Assembly (NCBI GenBank): GCA_964371505.1
Contig: CAYJNG010000058.1
Span: forward strand, 1-14,741
DNA length: 14,741 nucleotides
Direction: 5' to 3'
Origin: CAYJAD01 sp964371505
GTDB taxonomy: Bacteria; Desulfobacterota; Desulfovibrionia; Desulfovibrionales; Desulfovibrionaceae
The notes below the pieces were generated by a model that was not told the origin of the DNA, made no database searches, and saw only the letters and a program-made list of their open reading frames with translations. Shown in pieces: positions 6,789-14,505 of the stretch. A program made the position numbers and the translations under genes. Within the stretch, counting starts at the first letter, position 1. Each line of letters opens with the position of its first letter.

Positions 6789-7535
6789 ATGCAAAGCGCG
6801 CCTCACACGGTACACATTCTTTTTGTGTGTGAAAAAAAGGATGCTCTAGCTACTTTTATTTCCATCTTTTCTTTAAAGCAAAGCTTTAACTCTGCGCACA
6901 TGCATCATGTACATATTTTAAGTGTTGGTTTAACTCTTGAGCAAGAATGCGCTTTACAAGCCTTGGCAGAAAGCCAATTGCTTGTGAGTGTGCATAGCGT
7001 AGATAGTCAAAAAGAGGATACTACGCCACAAGATATCGTGGGTATCCTCACTTTACAACTGGCTAATATTTTTTGGGATTTGGACAAAGCTTTATATCTT
7101 GACCCCTATGTGCTTGTGCAGCAAGATGTGCATTCTTTCTTTACTTTAGATATCTCTTCAGTTCATGCTGGCTTTATATGCGACGCTACGGACGCCCGTA
7201 TGCATGTGGGCAAGGTGATGCTGTTGCATTTGCAGGCCATGCGAGAAGATAATGCGGTGGCTGCCCTCATGGCATGTAATGTTCCCAAGGGGGATTATGC
7301 AGGGTATGCTAAAGCTTTGGAGAAGGTTTTGGGGGAAAAAAGTATAGCTTTGCCCCAAGGATATGTAGCGTGTTTACCGCTGGCAGGGCAGGTAGCTTGT
7401 GCGCAAAATATGGCGTCGGCGCATTTTGTGCTTTGTGAGCAGGAGCATACACAAGAGAATGTAGCAAATATGTGGCAGGACTATGCGGCAAAAGCGCGCA
7501 CTACTTATGCCGCCATGTACGCTGCTTTTGTGTAG
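6789..7535 (+). CDS. Degenerate GT8-like glycosyltransferase relative
   Basis: A 248-residue protein whose first half resembles the GT8 nucleotide-sugar fold (PF01501): HTVHILFVCEKKDALATFIS at the start, then LDKALYLDPYVLVQQDV at about 101-117 where GT8 enzymes have the YLDxDvlv block. The metal-binding DXD is D105-P106-Y107 here, so its second Asp is missing, and the early conserved Asp is also unclear. The C-terminal HxxGxxKPW motif is absent, although LPQGYVACLPL and SAHFVL sit where related strands occur. It is shorter than typical GT8 proteins (about 280-330). It is probably catalytically altered or non-enzymatic. ATG 6789 follows the mtaB stop by two bases with AAGGG (6778-6782) inside mtaB, so translation is likely coupled. 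The fold call is an inference from motifs. Confidence 0.6.
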   Translation: MQSAPHTVHILFVCEKKDALATFISIFSLKQSFNSAHMHHVHILSVGLTLEQECALQALAESQLLVSVHSVDSQKEDTTPQDIVGILTLQLANIFWDLDKALYLDPYVLVQQDVHSFFTLDISSVHAGFICDATDARMHVGKVMLLHLQAMREDNAVAALMACNVPKGDYAGYAKALEKVLGEKSIALPQGYVACLPLAGQVACAQNMASAHFVLCEQEHTQENVANMWQDYAAKARTTYAAMYAAFV

Positions 7536-7540
7536 TTTTT

Positions 7541-7879
7541 TTAGCGGTAAATCTCCACCGTACCATCGCCTTTAATGTGTATTTGATTGATTTTTTCAAA
7601 GTTGATGTTTTCAAAAGTCACTTTGCCGCCATGGGCATCTTGCGCAATGATGTTCCAATTGGAACCTGTCTCTTTCATATCCACTTTTATGGCTTCATGA
7701 GGGCTCAAAGGCGCTTCTAGCATGCTGTAGGCCTTATCACTATCTGTCATACTAAGATACAGACCTGTAAGAGGAAATGTACAGTCATTGTGAATAAGTA
7801 TTTCGCGAGCAAAAGAGACTTGTGCAGCGCTTGTGCTGAGTAGAGCAGTAAGAAAACAAAGTTGAAGAACTTTCTTCAT
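7541..7879 (-). CDS. Small exported protein of unknown function
   Basis: A 112-residue protein with a clear Sec signal peptide (MKK, hydrophobic core, likely cut after SFA at residue 24), leaving a mature domain of about 88 residues. The mature part, with HNDCTFPLTGLYLSMTDSD, a WNI strand, a G-K-V-T-F-E strand and a final IHIKGDGTVEIYR, reads as a small all-beta domain. It resembles a family of short exported proteins of unknown function with the same order of elements; I cannot name a function. AGAGGA lies about 7 bases before the ATG. Its stop is five bases from the convergent stop of the GT8-like gene. Only one Cys (C33) remains in the mature form, so there is no internal disulphide. Confidence 0.75.
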   Translation of the reverse strand: MKKVLQLCFLTALLSTSAAQVSFAREILIHNDCTFPLTGLYLSMTDSDKAYSMLEAPLSPHEAIKVDMKETGSNWNIIAQDAHGGKVTFENINFEKINQIHIKGDGTVEIYR

Positions 7880-7936
7880 GGTAATATCCTCTAAGATTTA
7901 TGGGTGAGTTGAGCGGTATTTTTTATAATATGGCTT

Positions 7937-7965
7937 GTAATGAACAAAATTGCTAATGCTGTCAA
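7937..7965 (-). promoter_or_regulatory. Probable promoter of the small exported protein gene
   Basis: On the minus strand, a consensus TTGACA (7965-7960), a 17-base spacer and CATTAC (7942-7937). The -35 is perfect and the -10 is weak (3 of 6). The predicted start near 7930 gives a leader of about 50 bases. Confidence 0.45.
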
Positions 7966-8218
7966 GAAGTTCGCTTGCATAGTGTGAAGGGATTTTACCT
8001 TCTATTCTATACTATTTTTCTATGTTTTTGTAAACGGTTTGTATTTAGAGTGCTTTTCCTGTTTTTTGCAAATGTATTTGTAAGGAAATACCTAACTTAT
8101 TTCTTGCTAGCCGCCACTGTATTTGTTAATTTTGCGCCGCAAGTTGCTATGTCTATTTTACGTGTATCTCATAATATTTCAAGCAGTATTCACATGCCGC
8201 GGTGTAATGCCACCCTCT

Positions 8219-8250
8219 AAGGGCGCTGCTACGCTACAAAGCGCCTTTTT
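8219..8250 (+). terminator. Orphan rightward intrinsic terminator
   Basis: GGCGCT (8222-8227) pairs with AGCGCC (8240-8245), extended by A-U and G-U pairs outside, and is followed by TTTTT (8246-8250). The T-run makes it rightward. The only annotated gene immediately to its left is on the opposite strand, so it must end an unannotated rightward transcript or act as an attenuator in the acyltransferase leader. Confidence 0.7.
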
Positions 8251-8393
8251 AAGAAGTTTTTTGTTGGCTTATGTTTAGGATATTGCAAAAATGTTTTTGC
8301 TAGGGTGTTGCATCACGTTTAACGGTGTGGGGCTTGCGGGCTTTGGCGTAAATTTTTCTTGCTTAAGCTGCATTTTTTGTATGGGAATAGAGT

Positions 8394-9932
8394 ATGAATT
8401 TTGTAACGTTGTCCTTTGTCTTCTTCTTTATACTTGTTTTAGCTATGCATGCCTTGGTGCGAAAGGGGACATGGCAGTATAAAACAGTACTTTTAGGCTT
8501 TAGCGGCTTTTTTTACGCCTCTGCGGGTTTAAGCTTTTTGCCTCTCTTGTGCCTTGTGGCTGTGCTTAACTGGGGAACTGCTTATCTTATAGATATATAT
8601 AAAGAAAGACAGGGTGTAACCAAAGCTGTTCTTGGTATTAACGTTGCCATTCATGTGGCCTTATTGGTATTTTATAAGTATTATGAGTTTTTCCTTGTTA
8701 ATGTGGAGTTGGCTCTTAATACCATGGGCTTGCAGTTGCCTTTATATGAACTCATTGCCAATACAGAATTTTTATTCCCTGTGGGGCTTTCTTTTTATAC
8801 GTTTCAAGGTCTTTCCTACGCCATAGACCAATATAGAAACAAAACAAAACCGGAAACGTTATTAAATGTTGCTGTGTTTGTTTCCTTTTTTCCTACTATT
8901 TTGGCAGGGCCTATTTTACGCGGGAAAGATTTTTTTGCACAATTACGCGGCGAAGCTGTACCTAATACGGCCTTAGTGCAGGCACATTTTCTGCCCACAG
9001 GCTTTGAGCAAAGCATGCCAAGAGCAAAGGAAGATATTGTTCTTGGTTTTACTTTTATCATCAGCGGCTTATTTAAAAAAGTGGTGCTGGCCAGTTATTT
9101 ATCTGAGCATATAGTGCGTGATGTTTTTCTAACGCCAGATGCGTACGCTTCATTGACGGTGCTTATGGCTGTGTATGCGTATGCCATGCAAATTTACTGT
9201 GATTTTTCGGGATATTCCGACCTTGCTGTAGGCGTGGGTTATCTTATGGGCTATCGCTTACCGCAAAACTTTAACGCTCCTTACCTTGCGTGTAACTTGC
9301 AAGACTTTTGGCGCCGCTGGCATATAACTCTTTCTTCTTGGCTTCGCGATTATTTATACATTCCCCTTGGAGGCAACAAGCGCGGTAATAAAACCGTGAA
9401 CCTTATCCTTACCATGACCATAGGTGGCTTATGGCACGGCGCGCATTTACGCTTCCTTATTTGGGGTATTATGCATGGTGTGGGCTTAAGCCTTGTGCAT
9501 TTGTGGCAGGGTATATGCACGCTTTTAGGTTTTGGGAAGATGCAAGCTTCTGCGCAGAAGGGTGAGAAGCCAAGCTTTGTGCGCACTATTTTGGCGCGTC
9601 CTTATGCTTTTGCAGGTTGGTTTGTTACTTTTCACTTTGTGTGTCTTTTGTGGATTTTCTTTCGCGCTGATACCACAGAATTGGCTTTGCAAATTATAGA
9701 AAGAGTTTTGCGTTGGGATGCCCTGGGGGAAGGTTTTGCGCTTTTAGTACCTGTGGCCATCATATGTACCATGCTTACGCAAATTTTTGGTGCTTCTTTG
9801 TTTAAAGCATTTATATACTGCATACATAAATGGTGGTTGCCTGTGCAGGTGCTCGTATTTTCTGTGTTGTGTGCACTTATTCTTAAGCTTGGGCCTGATG
9901 GTGTCTTGCCCTTTATTTATTTCCAATTCTAG
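8394..9932 (+). CDS. MBOAT family O-acyltransferase (AlgI/PatA/DltB-like)
   Basis: A 512-residue polytopic inner-membrane protein of the MBOAT family (PF03062). Such proteins pass acyl, usually acetyl, groups from a cytoplasmic donor across the membrane to an extracytoplasmic partner that modifies polysaccharide, peptidoglycan or teichoic acid. Signature blocks are FPVGLSFYTFQGLSYAID, the AGPILR segment, YCDFSGYSDLAVGVGYLMG, QDFWRRWHITLSSWLRDYLY with H310, IPLGGNKRG and GGLWHGA with the catalytic-type H348. Length is typical (about 470-520). ATG 8394 has a weak ribosome site (GGGAA). The partner-type gene starts 8 bases after its stop, giving the usual MBOAT plus SGNH pair. The polymer modified cannot be read from the sequence. 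Confidence 0.92.
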   Translation: MNFVTLSFVFFFILVLAMHALVRKGTWQYKTVLLGFSGFFYASAGLSFLPLLCLVAVLNWGTAYLIDIYKERQGVTKAVLGINVAIHVALLVFYKYYEFFLVNVELALNTMGLQLPLYELIANTEFLFPVGLSFYTFQGLSYAIDQYRNKTKPETLLNVAVFVSFFPTILAGPILRGKDFFAQLRGEAVPNTALVQAHFLPTGFEQSMPRAKEDIVLGFTFIISGLFKKVVLASYLSEHIVRDVFLTPDAYASLTVLMAVYAYAMQIYCDFSGYSDLAVGVGYLMGYRLPQNFNAPYLACNLQDFWRRWHITLSSWLRDYLYIPLGGNKRGNKTVNLILTMTIGGLWHGAHLRFLIWGIMHGVGLSLVHLWQGICTLLGFGKMQASAQKGEKPSFVRTILARPYAFAGWFVTFHFVCLLWIFFRADTTELALQIIERVLRWDALGEGFALLVPVAIICTMLTQIFGASLFKAFIYCIHKWWLPVQVLVFSVLCALILKLGPDGVLPFIYFQF

Positions 9933-9940
9933 GTCGCCTT

Positions 9941-12517
9941 ATGAAAAAAATATCAAAAAATAAAAAAACAAAACAAAGCAAGAAAGCACGTAAACTTAAA
10001 GCGCAAAAAAGTACGCAAACCCGTGTGGTGCAAAAGCAGGTGCAAGAGACCTCGCTTACACATGAGCAATATGGCGAGCTAAAATCGGCACCTTCTGTGC
10101 AGTCCAAAAGAGCCAAGCGTAAGCAGGGCAGGCAGCCTTCTCAGGCAAAAAAGGCTGCGGCTGGCGCAAAGGCGCTAGGTTTAGAACAATCTACTGTGGC
10201 GCCTTTGCGTGAAGATAGCGTAGCCTTTCAAGAAGAAAAGAAAAAACAAGAATTTGCGACGCAAGCTGTATCGCAAGATTTATCTGCAGCAGCCGCGAGT
10301 ACGTTTACATCCGCTCCCAATAGAGCGGCCTTATTTTGCTTTTTGGGCATTTTTGCATGCATGCTTTTGTTAGAATCCACACGTTTTAAGGCCTATTTTG
10401 AAGGGGAAAGCGGGGAATATCCCATCTTGCGCACTGTGGGGGAGTACGTTTCACAAGGGGCAGAAATGACGGGCATTGCGCCGTTCATGCAATCTTTAGG
10501 AAAATTTACGCAAGATATGAGCCAAGAGTTCTTGGTACAGGCGGATGTGCCTTTAGCAGAGCAATGGGGCAAAGCGCGCGAGTTTTACGCTACTATTTGG
10601 GATGCACAGCCTAAAGAGGACGTCACTGCACAAAAAACCGAACAAAAACCAGAATCAAACATTGAGACTGGCCCAAAAGCAGATTCAGAACTTAGCCCAG
10701 AGCCAATACCTGCACCTGTGCCGAAGCCCGATGCCGACGTAAGCCCTAAGGTGGCAGAAAGCGAATCTGAAGAAGAAAGTGTAGAGATTGAGCTTCTTCC
10801 TGAATACGCTTTTTACGACGCCACACGGGCTACAGCTGCACCCAGTGCACAGGGCATTGAAGAATATCTTACCAAGTTGCCCAATTATGGTAAGCGGTTA
10901 AAAATTCTTATCATAGGCGATTCCATGATGATGGAAGGTCTTGGGCCCACGCTGCAAAAAGCTTTGCGTCAGCGTAAGGATATAGAAGTGGTGCGTGAAG
11001 GGCGTTACTCTTCTGGGCTTAGCAAGCCAGATTTTTTTAATTGGCCGGAAAATTTAAAAAAATTACTCATTAAGCATAATCCGGACATGTTGATTATTTC
11101 CCTTGGTGCCAACGATACTCAAGATATTATGGTAGGTAAAAGGCGCTTTCAAATAGATACCGAAGGTTGGGAGCGGGTGTATGCCATTCGTGTGATTAAC
11201 TTTTTAGAGCTAGCCACCGAAAATAATCGTAAGGTTTTGTGGGTTTCTTTACCTGTCATGGGACGCATGCCCTATGCCAATAGAACTCGGCTTATCAATG
11301 CCATTACAGAAGATATGAGTTCTTTTTACCCAGCAGTTTCTTATGAAAATATTGAACATTTGCTCACGCAAAATGGTAAGTATACATCTTTTATTAAGGG
11401 AAAAGACAATAAAACTATTCGCTTGCGCAGTAAGGATAATATACATGTAAGTACGGCAGGGGGGCAAATTCTTACCAATTATATATTGCCCTATGCTGAT
11501 GAGCGTGTAAATGTTATCCGTATGGAAGAAGTGGGGGGAAATCCCTTTATTCCTGTGGCAGGCAAAGCGAATACGGTGCGCTTTAGCTCCGTAAGCCGTA
11601 AGAAAGACGTGGAATACGTCGTGTACTTGCCTGAGCCTCGCCATACGGAGTCGAGCGCCTCATCGGATGCATTGCAAAATACTATGGACCTTATGCAGCA
11701 CGAAGCCCATCCCGTACCGCAAAATATATGGGCAGTGCAGAATTTGCAGGCTAAGGCCAAACAAATGGGTGGTGTTTCGGTGCAGCAAATTGTGCTGCAA
11801 TCTTTACAAGAAAACTCTCCCGCTCAAGAAGGAACAGTGCAAAATATAGAGCGCTTCCCTGTGCTATATCTTTTGCACGGCGCCACTGGGCATGCAAAAG
11901 ATTGGAATACCTATCTTGGCAAGGAGCTGCAAGCTCTCGCCAATGAAAAAAGAGTTATTTTGGTAGCGCCTGAGGCGGAAGATTTTGGTTGGTATGCCGA
12001 TAGTGCCTTGCTGGAGCAAAACCAAATTGAAAGCTTCATGATGGAGGAGCTGTTGCCACAAGTGGATATGCTTTTCCCAACCAACGGCAAGCGCGCCTTG
12101 GCTGGCCTGTCCATGGGAGGACACGGCGCCATGACTTTAGGCTTTAAATATCCGAAACAGTTTACATCAGTGGCTTCCATTAGCGGTGTATTAGATATAC
12201 GTTTACACCCTGAGCAGTGGAAACTGGCAGAAGTATTTGGTGTAAAAGCAAGTAATGAGACTGTGTGGAGTAAGCATTCTGCTGCATACCTTATGGAAAA
12301 AAGTAAGAAAAATGCACACCCTAAACAAATTCTTATTACCACAGGCTTACAAGATAGCTTGGTTTTAGCAGATAATCAAAGCGCTCAAGTGTTGTTAGAG
12401 AAAAAAGCAATTCCCTTTGAGTATGTAGAGCTAGAAGGTGGACACGACTGGGAATTTTGGCAGCAAGAAATACCCAAGCTCTTGCGCAAGCAAGCAGATT
12501 TTTTGTATCAAGAGTAG
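9941..12517 (+). CDS. SGNH hydrolase/acyltransferase fused to esterase-D-type hydrolase
   Basis: An 858-residue type II membrane protein. Order: a Lys/Gln-rich cytoplasmic tail (1-126); one membrane helix (about 129-145); a spacer; a Pro/Glu/Lys linker (about 221-285); an SGNH domain (about 300-530, DUF459-like) with G326-D327-S328, G389/N391 in LGANDT, and D499-x2-H502; then an alpha/beta-hydrolase domain of the esterase D family (PF00756, about 544-858) with LYLLHGATG (642-650), GLSMGG (S724), D805 and H835. Both triads appear intact. About 60 low-complexity residues (573-635) interrupt the first strands of the second domain. With the MBOAT protein it should modify a periplasmic or surface polymer; the second domain may remove acyl groups or hydrolyse another ester. 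The ribosome site is weak (AGG, overlapping the upstream stop). Both domain calls are firm; substrates are unknown. Confidence 0.88.
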   Translation: MKKISKNKKTKQSKKARKLKAQKSTQTRVVQKQVQETSLTHEQYGELKSAPSVQSKRAKRKQGRQPSQAKKAAAGAKALGLEQSTVAPLREDSVAFQEEKKKQEFATQAVSQDLSAAAASTFTSAPNRAALFCFLGIFACMLLLESTRFKAYFEGESGEYPILRTVGEYVSQGAEMTGIAPFMQSLGKFTQDMSQEFLVQADVPLAEQWGKAREFYATIWDAQPKEDVTAQKTEQKPESNIETGPKADSELSPEPIPAPVPKPDADVSPKVAESESEEESVEIELLPEYAFYDATRATAAPSAQGIEEYLTKLPNYGKRLKILIIGDSMMMEGLGPTLQKALRQRKDIEVVREGRYSSGLSKPDFFNWPENLKKLLIKHNPDMLIISLGANDTQDIMVGKRRFQIDTEGWERVYAIRVINFLELATENNRKVLWVSLPVMGRMPYANRTRLINAITEDMSSFYPAVSYENIEHLLTQNGKYTSFIKGKDNKTIRLRSKDNIHVSTAGGQILTNYILPYADERVNVIRMEEVGGNPFIPVAGKANTVRFSSVSRKKDVEYVVYLPEPRHTESSASSDALQNTMDLMQHEAHPVPQNIWAVQNLQAKAKQMGGVSVQQIVLQSLQENSPAQEGTVQNIERFPVLYLLHGATGHAKDWNTYLGKELQALANEKRVILVAPEAEDFGWYADSALLEQNQIESFMMEELLPQVDMLFPTNGKRALAGLSMGGHGAMTLGFKYPKQFTSVASISGVLDIRLHPEQWKLAEVFGVKASNETVWSKHSAAYLMEKSKKNAHPKQILITTGLQDSLVLADNQSAQVLLEKKAIPFEYVELEGGHDWEFWQQEIPKLLRKQADFLYQE

Positions 12518-12520
12518 TTT

Positions 12521-12534
12521 TATAATATATATTA
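12521..12534 (+). promoter_or_regulatory. Probable cooS promoter -10 with palindrome
   Basis: A perfect TATAAT (12521-12526) lies 40 bases before the cooS start, overlapping the 12-bp palindrome TAATATATATTA (12523-12534). The -35 position (12498-12503, ATTTTT) inside the end of the upstream gene is poor, so an activator may be needed. cooS could also be read from the upstream operon because no terminator intervenes. Confidence 0.4.
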
Positions 12535-12565
12535 GTAACCCTAGCCAAAGCCTTGGAGGTTTATA

Positions 12566-14458
12566 ATGGAAAAAAATATCTCTGTAGAAAATATGTCTCT
12601 GTGGAAAGATGCACAACGCATGTTAGAAAAGGCCAAAAAAGATGGCGTAGAAACGGCATGGGATAGGCTTGAACAGCAAAAGCCGCACTGTAAATTTTGT
12701 GATCTTGGCACATCGTGTCGCAATTGCGTCATGGGGCCTTGTAAAATAAATCCTAAGGCTGCAGCAGGGGAGAAGTTTTCTCGTGGTGTTTGCGGTGCCG
12801 ATGCGGATGTTATTGTGGCGCGTAACTTTGGGCGTTTTGTGGCAGGTGGTTCTGCTGGTCACTCCGACCATGGCCGTGACGTTATAGAAGCTTTTGAAGC
12901 TGTTATAGAAGGGACTACAGCGTCTTATAGCCTTAAGGATACAGCGAAAATGTATCGCATAGCGGCAGAGCTTGGCATTGCCACAGAAAAGAGAAGTGAA
13001 AAAGAAGTGGGTACAGATCTCATCGATCTTTTTTACAGCGACTTTGGTAGCCGTAGAAAGGCCGTAAGTTTTATAGGCCGTGTACCCGAAAAGCGCCGTG
13101 CCATATGGGAAAAATACAATATTACGCCGCGTGGTGTGGATAGAGAAATTGCAGAAATGATGCACCGTACCCATATGGGCTGTGATAATGATGCTGCCAA
13201 TACTTTACTTCATGCTGCACGCTGTGCCTTGGCGGATGGTTGGGCTGGTTCCATGATTGCCACAGAATTATGCGATATTCTTTTTGGCACGCCATCACCT
13301 AAACATTCCAAGGTAAACCTTGGTGTTATACAAGAAGACAAGGTAAATATATTGGTGCATGGTCATAACCCTGTGGTGTCGGAAATGATCCTAGCTGCTG
13401 CTAAAGATGCTAAGCTTGTGGAAAGAGCCCACGCCTTAGGCGCCAAGGGTATTAATGTGGCTGGTTTGTGCTGTACCGGCAATGAAGTACTTATGCGTCA
13501 AGGTATTCCCATGGCGGGTAATCACCTTATGACAGAACTTGCCATAGTAACCGGTGCTGTGGAAGCCGTGGTGGTGGATTATCAATGTATTATGCCAAGC
13601 CTTGTGCAGGTGTCTAGTTGTTACCATACACGATTTATTGATACCGCTTCCAAAGCACGTTTTACCGGCGCCATACACTTTGACATTCACCCCGAAAACG
13701 CTTGGGAAGAGGCCTGTAAAATTGTGAGCATTGCTGTGGAAGCCTATGCAGAACGAGACGCCAGCCGTGTGGAAATTCCCGATACGCCTGTGGATATTAT
13801 GACAGGTTTTTCCAATGAAGCCATTCTTACAGCCCTTGGTGGTTCCTTAACGCCCTTGCTTGATGCGGTAAAAGCCGGAAGCATTCGTGGTTTTGTGGCT
13901 GTGGTTGGCTGTAATAATCCTAAAATTAAGCAAGATTCTGGCAATGTGGGGCTTATTGAAAAGCTCATCGAAAAAGATATTATGGTATTAGTAACAGGTT
14001 GTGTAACCACAGCCGTGGGTAAGGCTGGTCTTCTTATGCCTGAGGCTGCTGCCAAGGCCGGTAAAGGTCTTCGCGCTGTATGTGAAGCCTTACAAATACC
14101 GCCTGTATTGCACATGGGAAGCTGTGTGGATAATGCCAGAATCATGCAACTGTGTGGCCTCATAGCCAATGAATTGGGTGTGGATATTTCTGACTTGCCT
14201 GTGGCGGCTTCTTCGCCTGAGTGGTATTCAGAAAAAGCGGCAGCCATTGGCATGTACGCTGTGGCCAGTGGCGTGTATACGCACTTGGGCTTACCGCCTA
14301 ACATTTTAGGTTCAGAAACGGTGACAAATATTGCACTAGATGGCTTAGAAGGCATTGTGGGCGCAAGCTTTGTGGTGGAAGCTGATCCTGTAAAAGCAGC
14401 GGAGCTGCTCAACGCACGTATTACCACCAAACGCTTAGCTTTAGGCTTGGAAGGGTAG
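12566..14458 (+). CDS. cooS: Anaerobic nickel CO dehydrogenase, catalytic subunit
   Basis: A 630-residue Ni-Fe CO dehydrogenase that interconverts CO and CO2 as a cytoplasmic homodimer. N-terminal cluster ligands are C42 and C45 (D-cluster, CX2C), then C51, C54, C59 and C76 (B-cluster, NCVMGPC and GVCGAD). C-cluster ligands are the HGHNP histidine (265-267) and C302 or C303, C341, C449 (VGCNNPK), C479 (TGCVTT) and C520 (MGSCVDNAR). The catalytic Lys is K557 in PEWYSEKAAAIG, and GHSDHGRD holds the active-site His region. The CX2C D-cluster is the Desulfovibrio-type arrangement, which binds 2Fe-2S; most clostridial relatives have CX7C. GGAGG (12555-12559) precedes ATG ideally. A terminator follows directly, so cooC (nickel insertion) and cooF (ferredoxin) are not in this transcript. 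Confidence 0.96.
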   Translation: MEKNISVENMSLWKDAQRMLEKAKKDGVETAWDRLEQQKPHCKFCDLGTSCRNCVMGPCKINPKAAAGEKFSRGVCGADADVIVARNFGRFVAGGSAGHSDHGRDVIEAFEAVIEGTTASYSLKDTAKMYRIAAELGIATEKRSEKEVGTDLIDLFYSDFGSRRKAVSFIGRVPEKRRAIWEKYNITPRGVDREIAEMMHRTHMGCDNDAANTLLHAARCALADGWAGSMIATELCDILFGTPSPKHSKVNLGVIQEDKVNILVHGHNPVVSEMILAAAKDAKLVERAHALGAKGINVAGLCCTGNEVLMRQGIPMAGNHLMTELAIVTGAVEAVVVDYQCIMPSLVQVSSCYHTRFIDTASKARFTGAIHFDIHPENAWEEACKIVSIAVEAYAERDASRVEIPDTPVDIMTGFSNEAILTALGGSLTPLLDAVKAGSIRGFVAVVGCNNPKIKQDSGNVGLIEKLIEKDIMVLVTGCVTTAVGKAGLLMPEAAAKAGKGLRAVCEALQIPPVLHMGSCVDNARIMQLCGLIANELGVDISDLPVAASSPEWYSEKAAAIGMYAVASGVYTHLGLPPNILGSETVTNIALDGLEGIVGASFVVEADPVKAAELLNARITTKRLALGLEG

Positions 14459-14468
14459 TTGTCTATCT

Positions 14469-14501
14469 AAAGGGGGTGAGCATGGCTTGCTCCCTTTTTT
14501 T
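14469..14501 (+). terminator. cooS terminator
   Basis: AAAGGGGGTGAGC (14469-14481) pairs with GCTCCCTTT (14489-14497), with a bulged T at 14477, around a short loop. A run of seven T follows (14495-14501). It lies 10 bases after the cooS stop and makes cooS the last gene of its transcript. Confidence 0.85.
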
Positions 14502-14505
14502 GTAT

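Larger units (their letters stand above)
7880..8393. other. 514-base intergenic region with orphan terminator
   Basis: The gap holds a leftward promoter (7937-7965), a long T-rich stretch, a rightward terminator (8219-8250), a GCAAAAA/TTTTTGC repeat (8285-8300) and the leader of the acyltransferase gene. One open frame (7975-8220) has a TTG start without a ribosome site and a hydrophobic composition explained by T-richness, so I do not call it. I found no convincing promoter for the gene at 8394. Confidence 0.55.

Noticed and set aside
7975..8220. 81-codon hydrophobic frame ending just before the terminator
   Set aside because: TTG start without ribosome site; hydrophobicity follows from T-richness. 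Kept only as one explanation of the orphan terminator.
13997..14125. Shorter spacing between the last two C-cluster Cys (479 and 520) than in some CO dehydrogenases, as possible deletion
   Set aside because: All ligands and flanking motifs are intact and total length is normal, so this looks like ordinary family variation.
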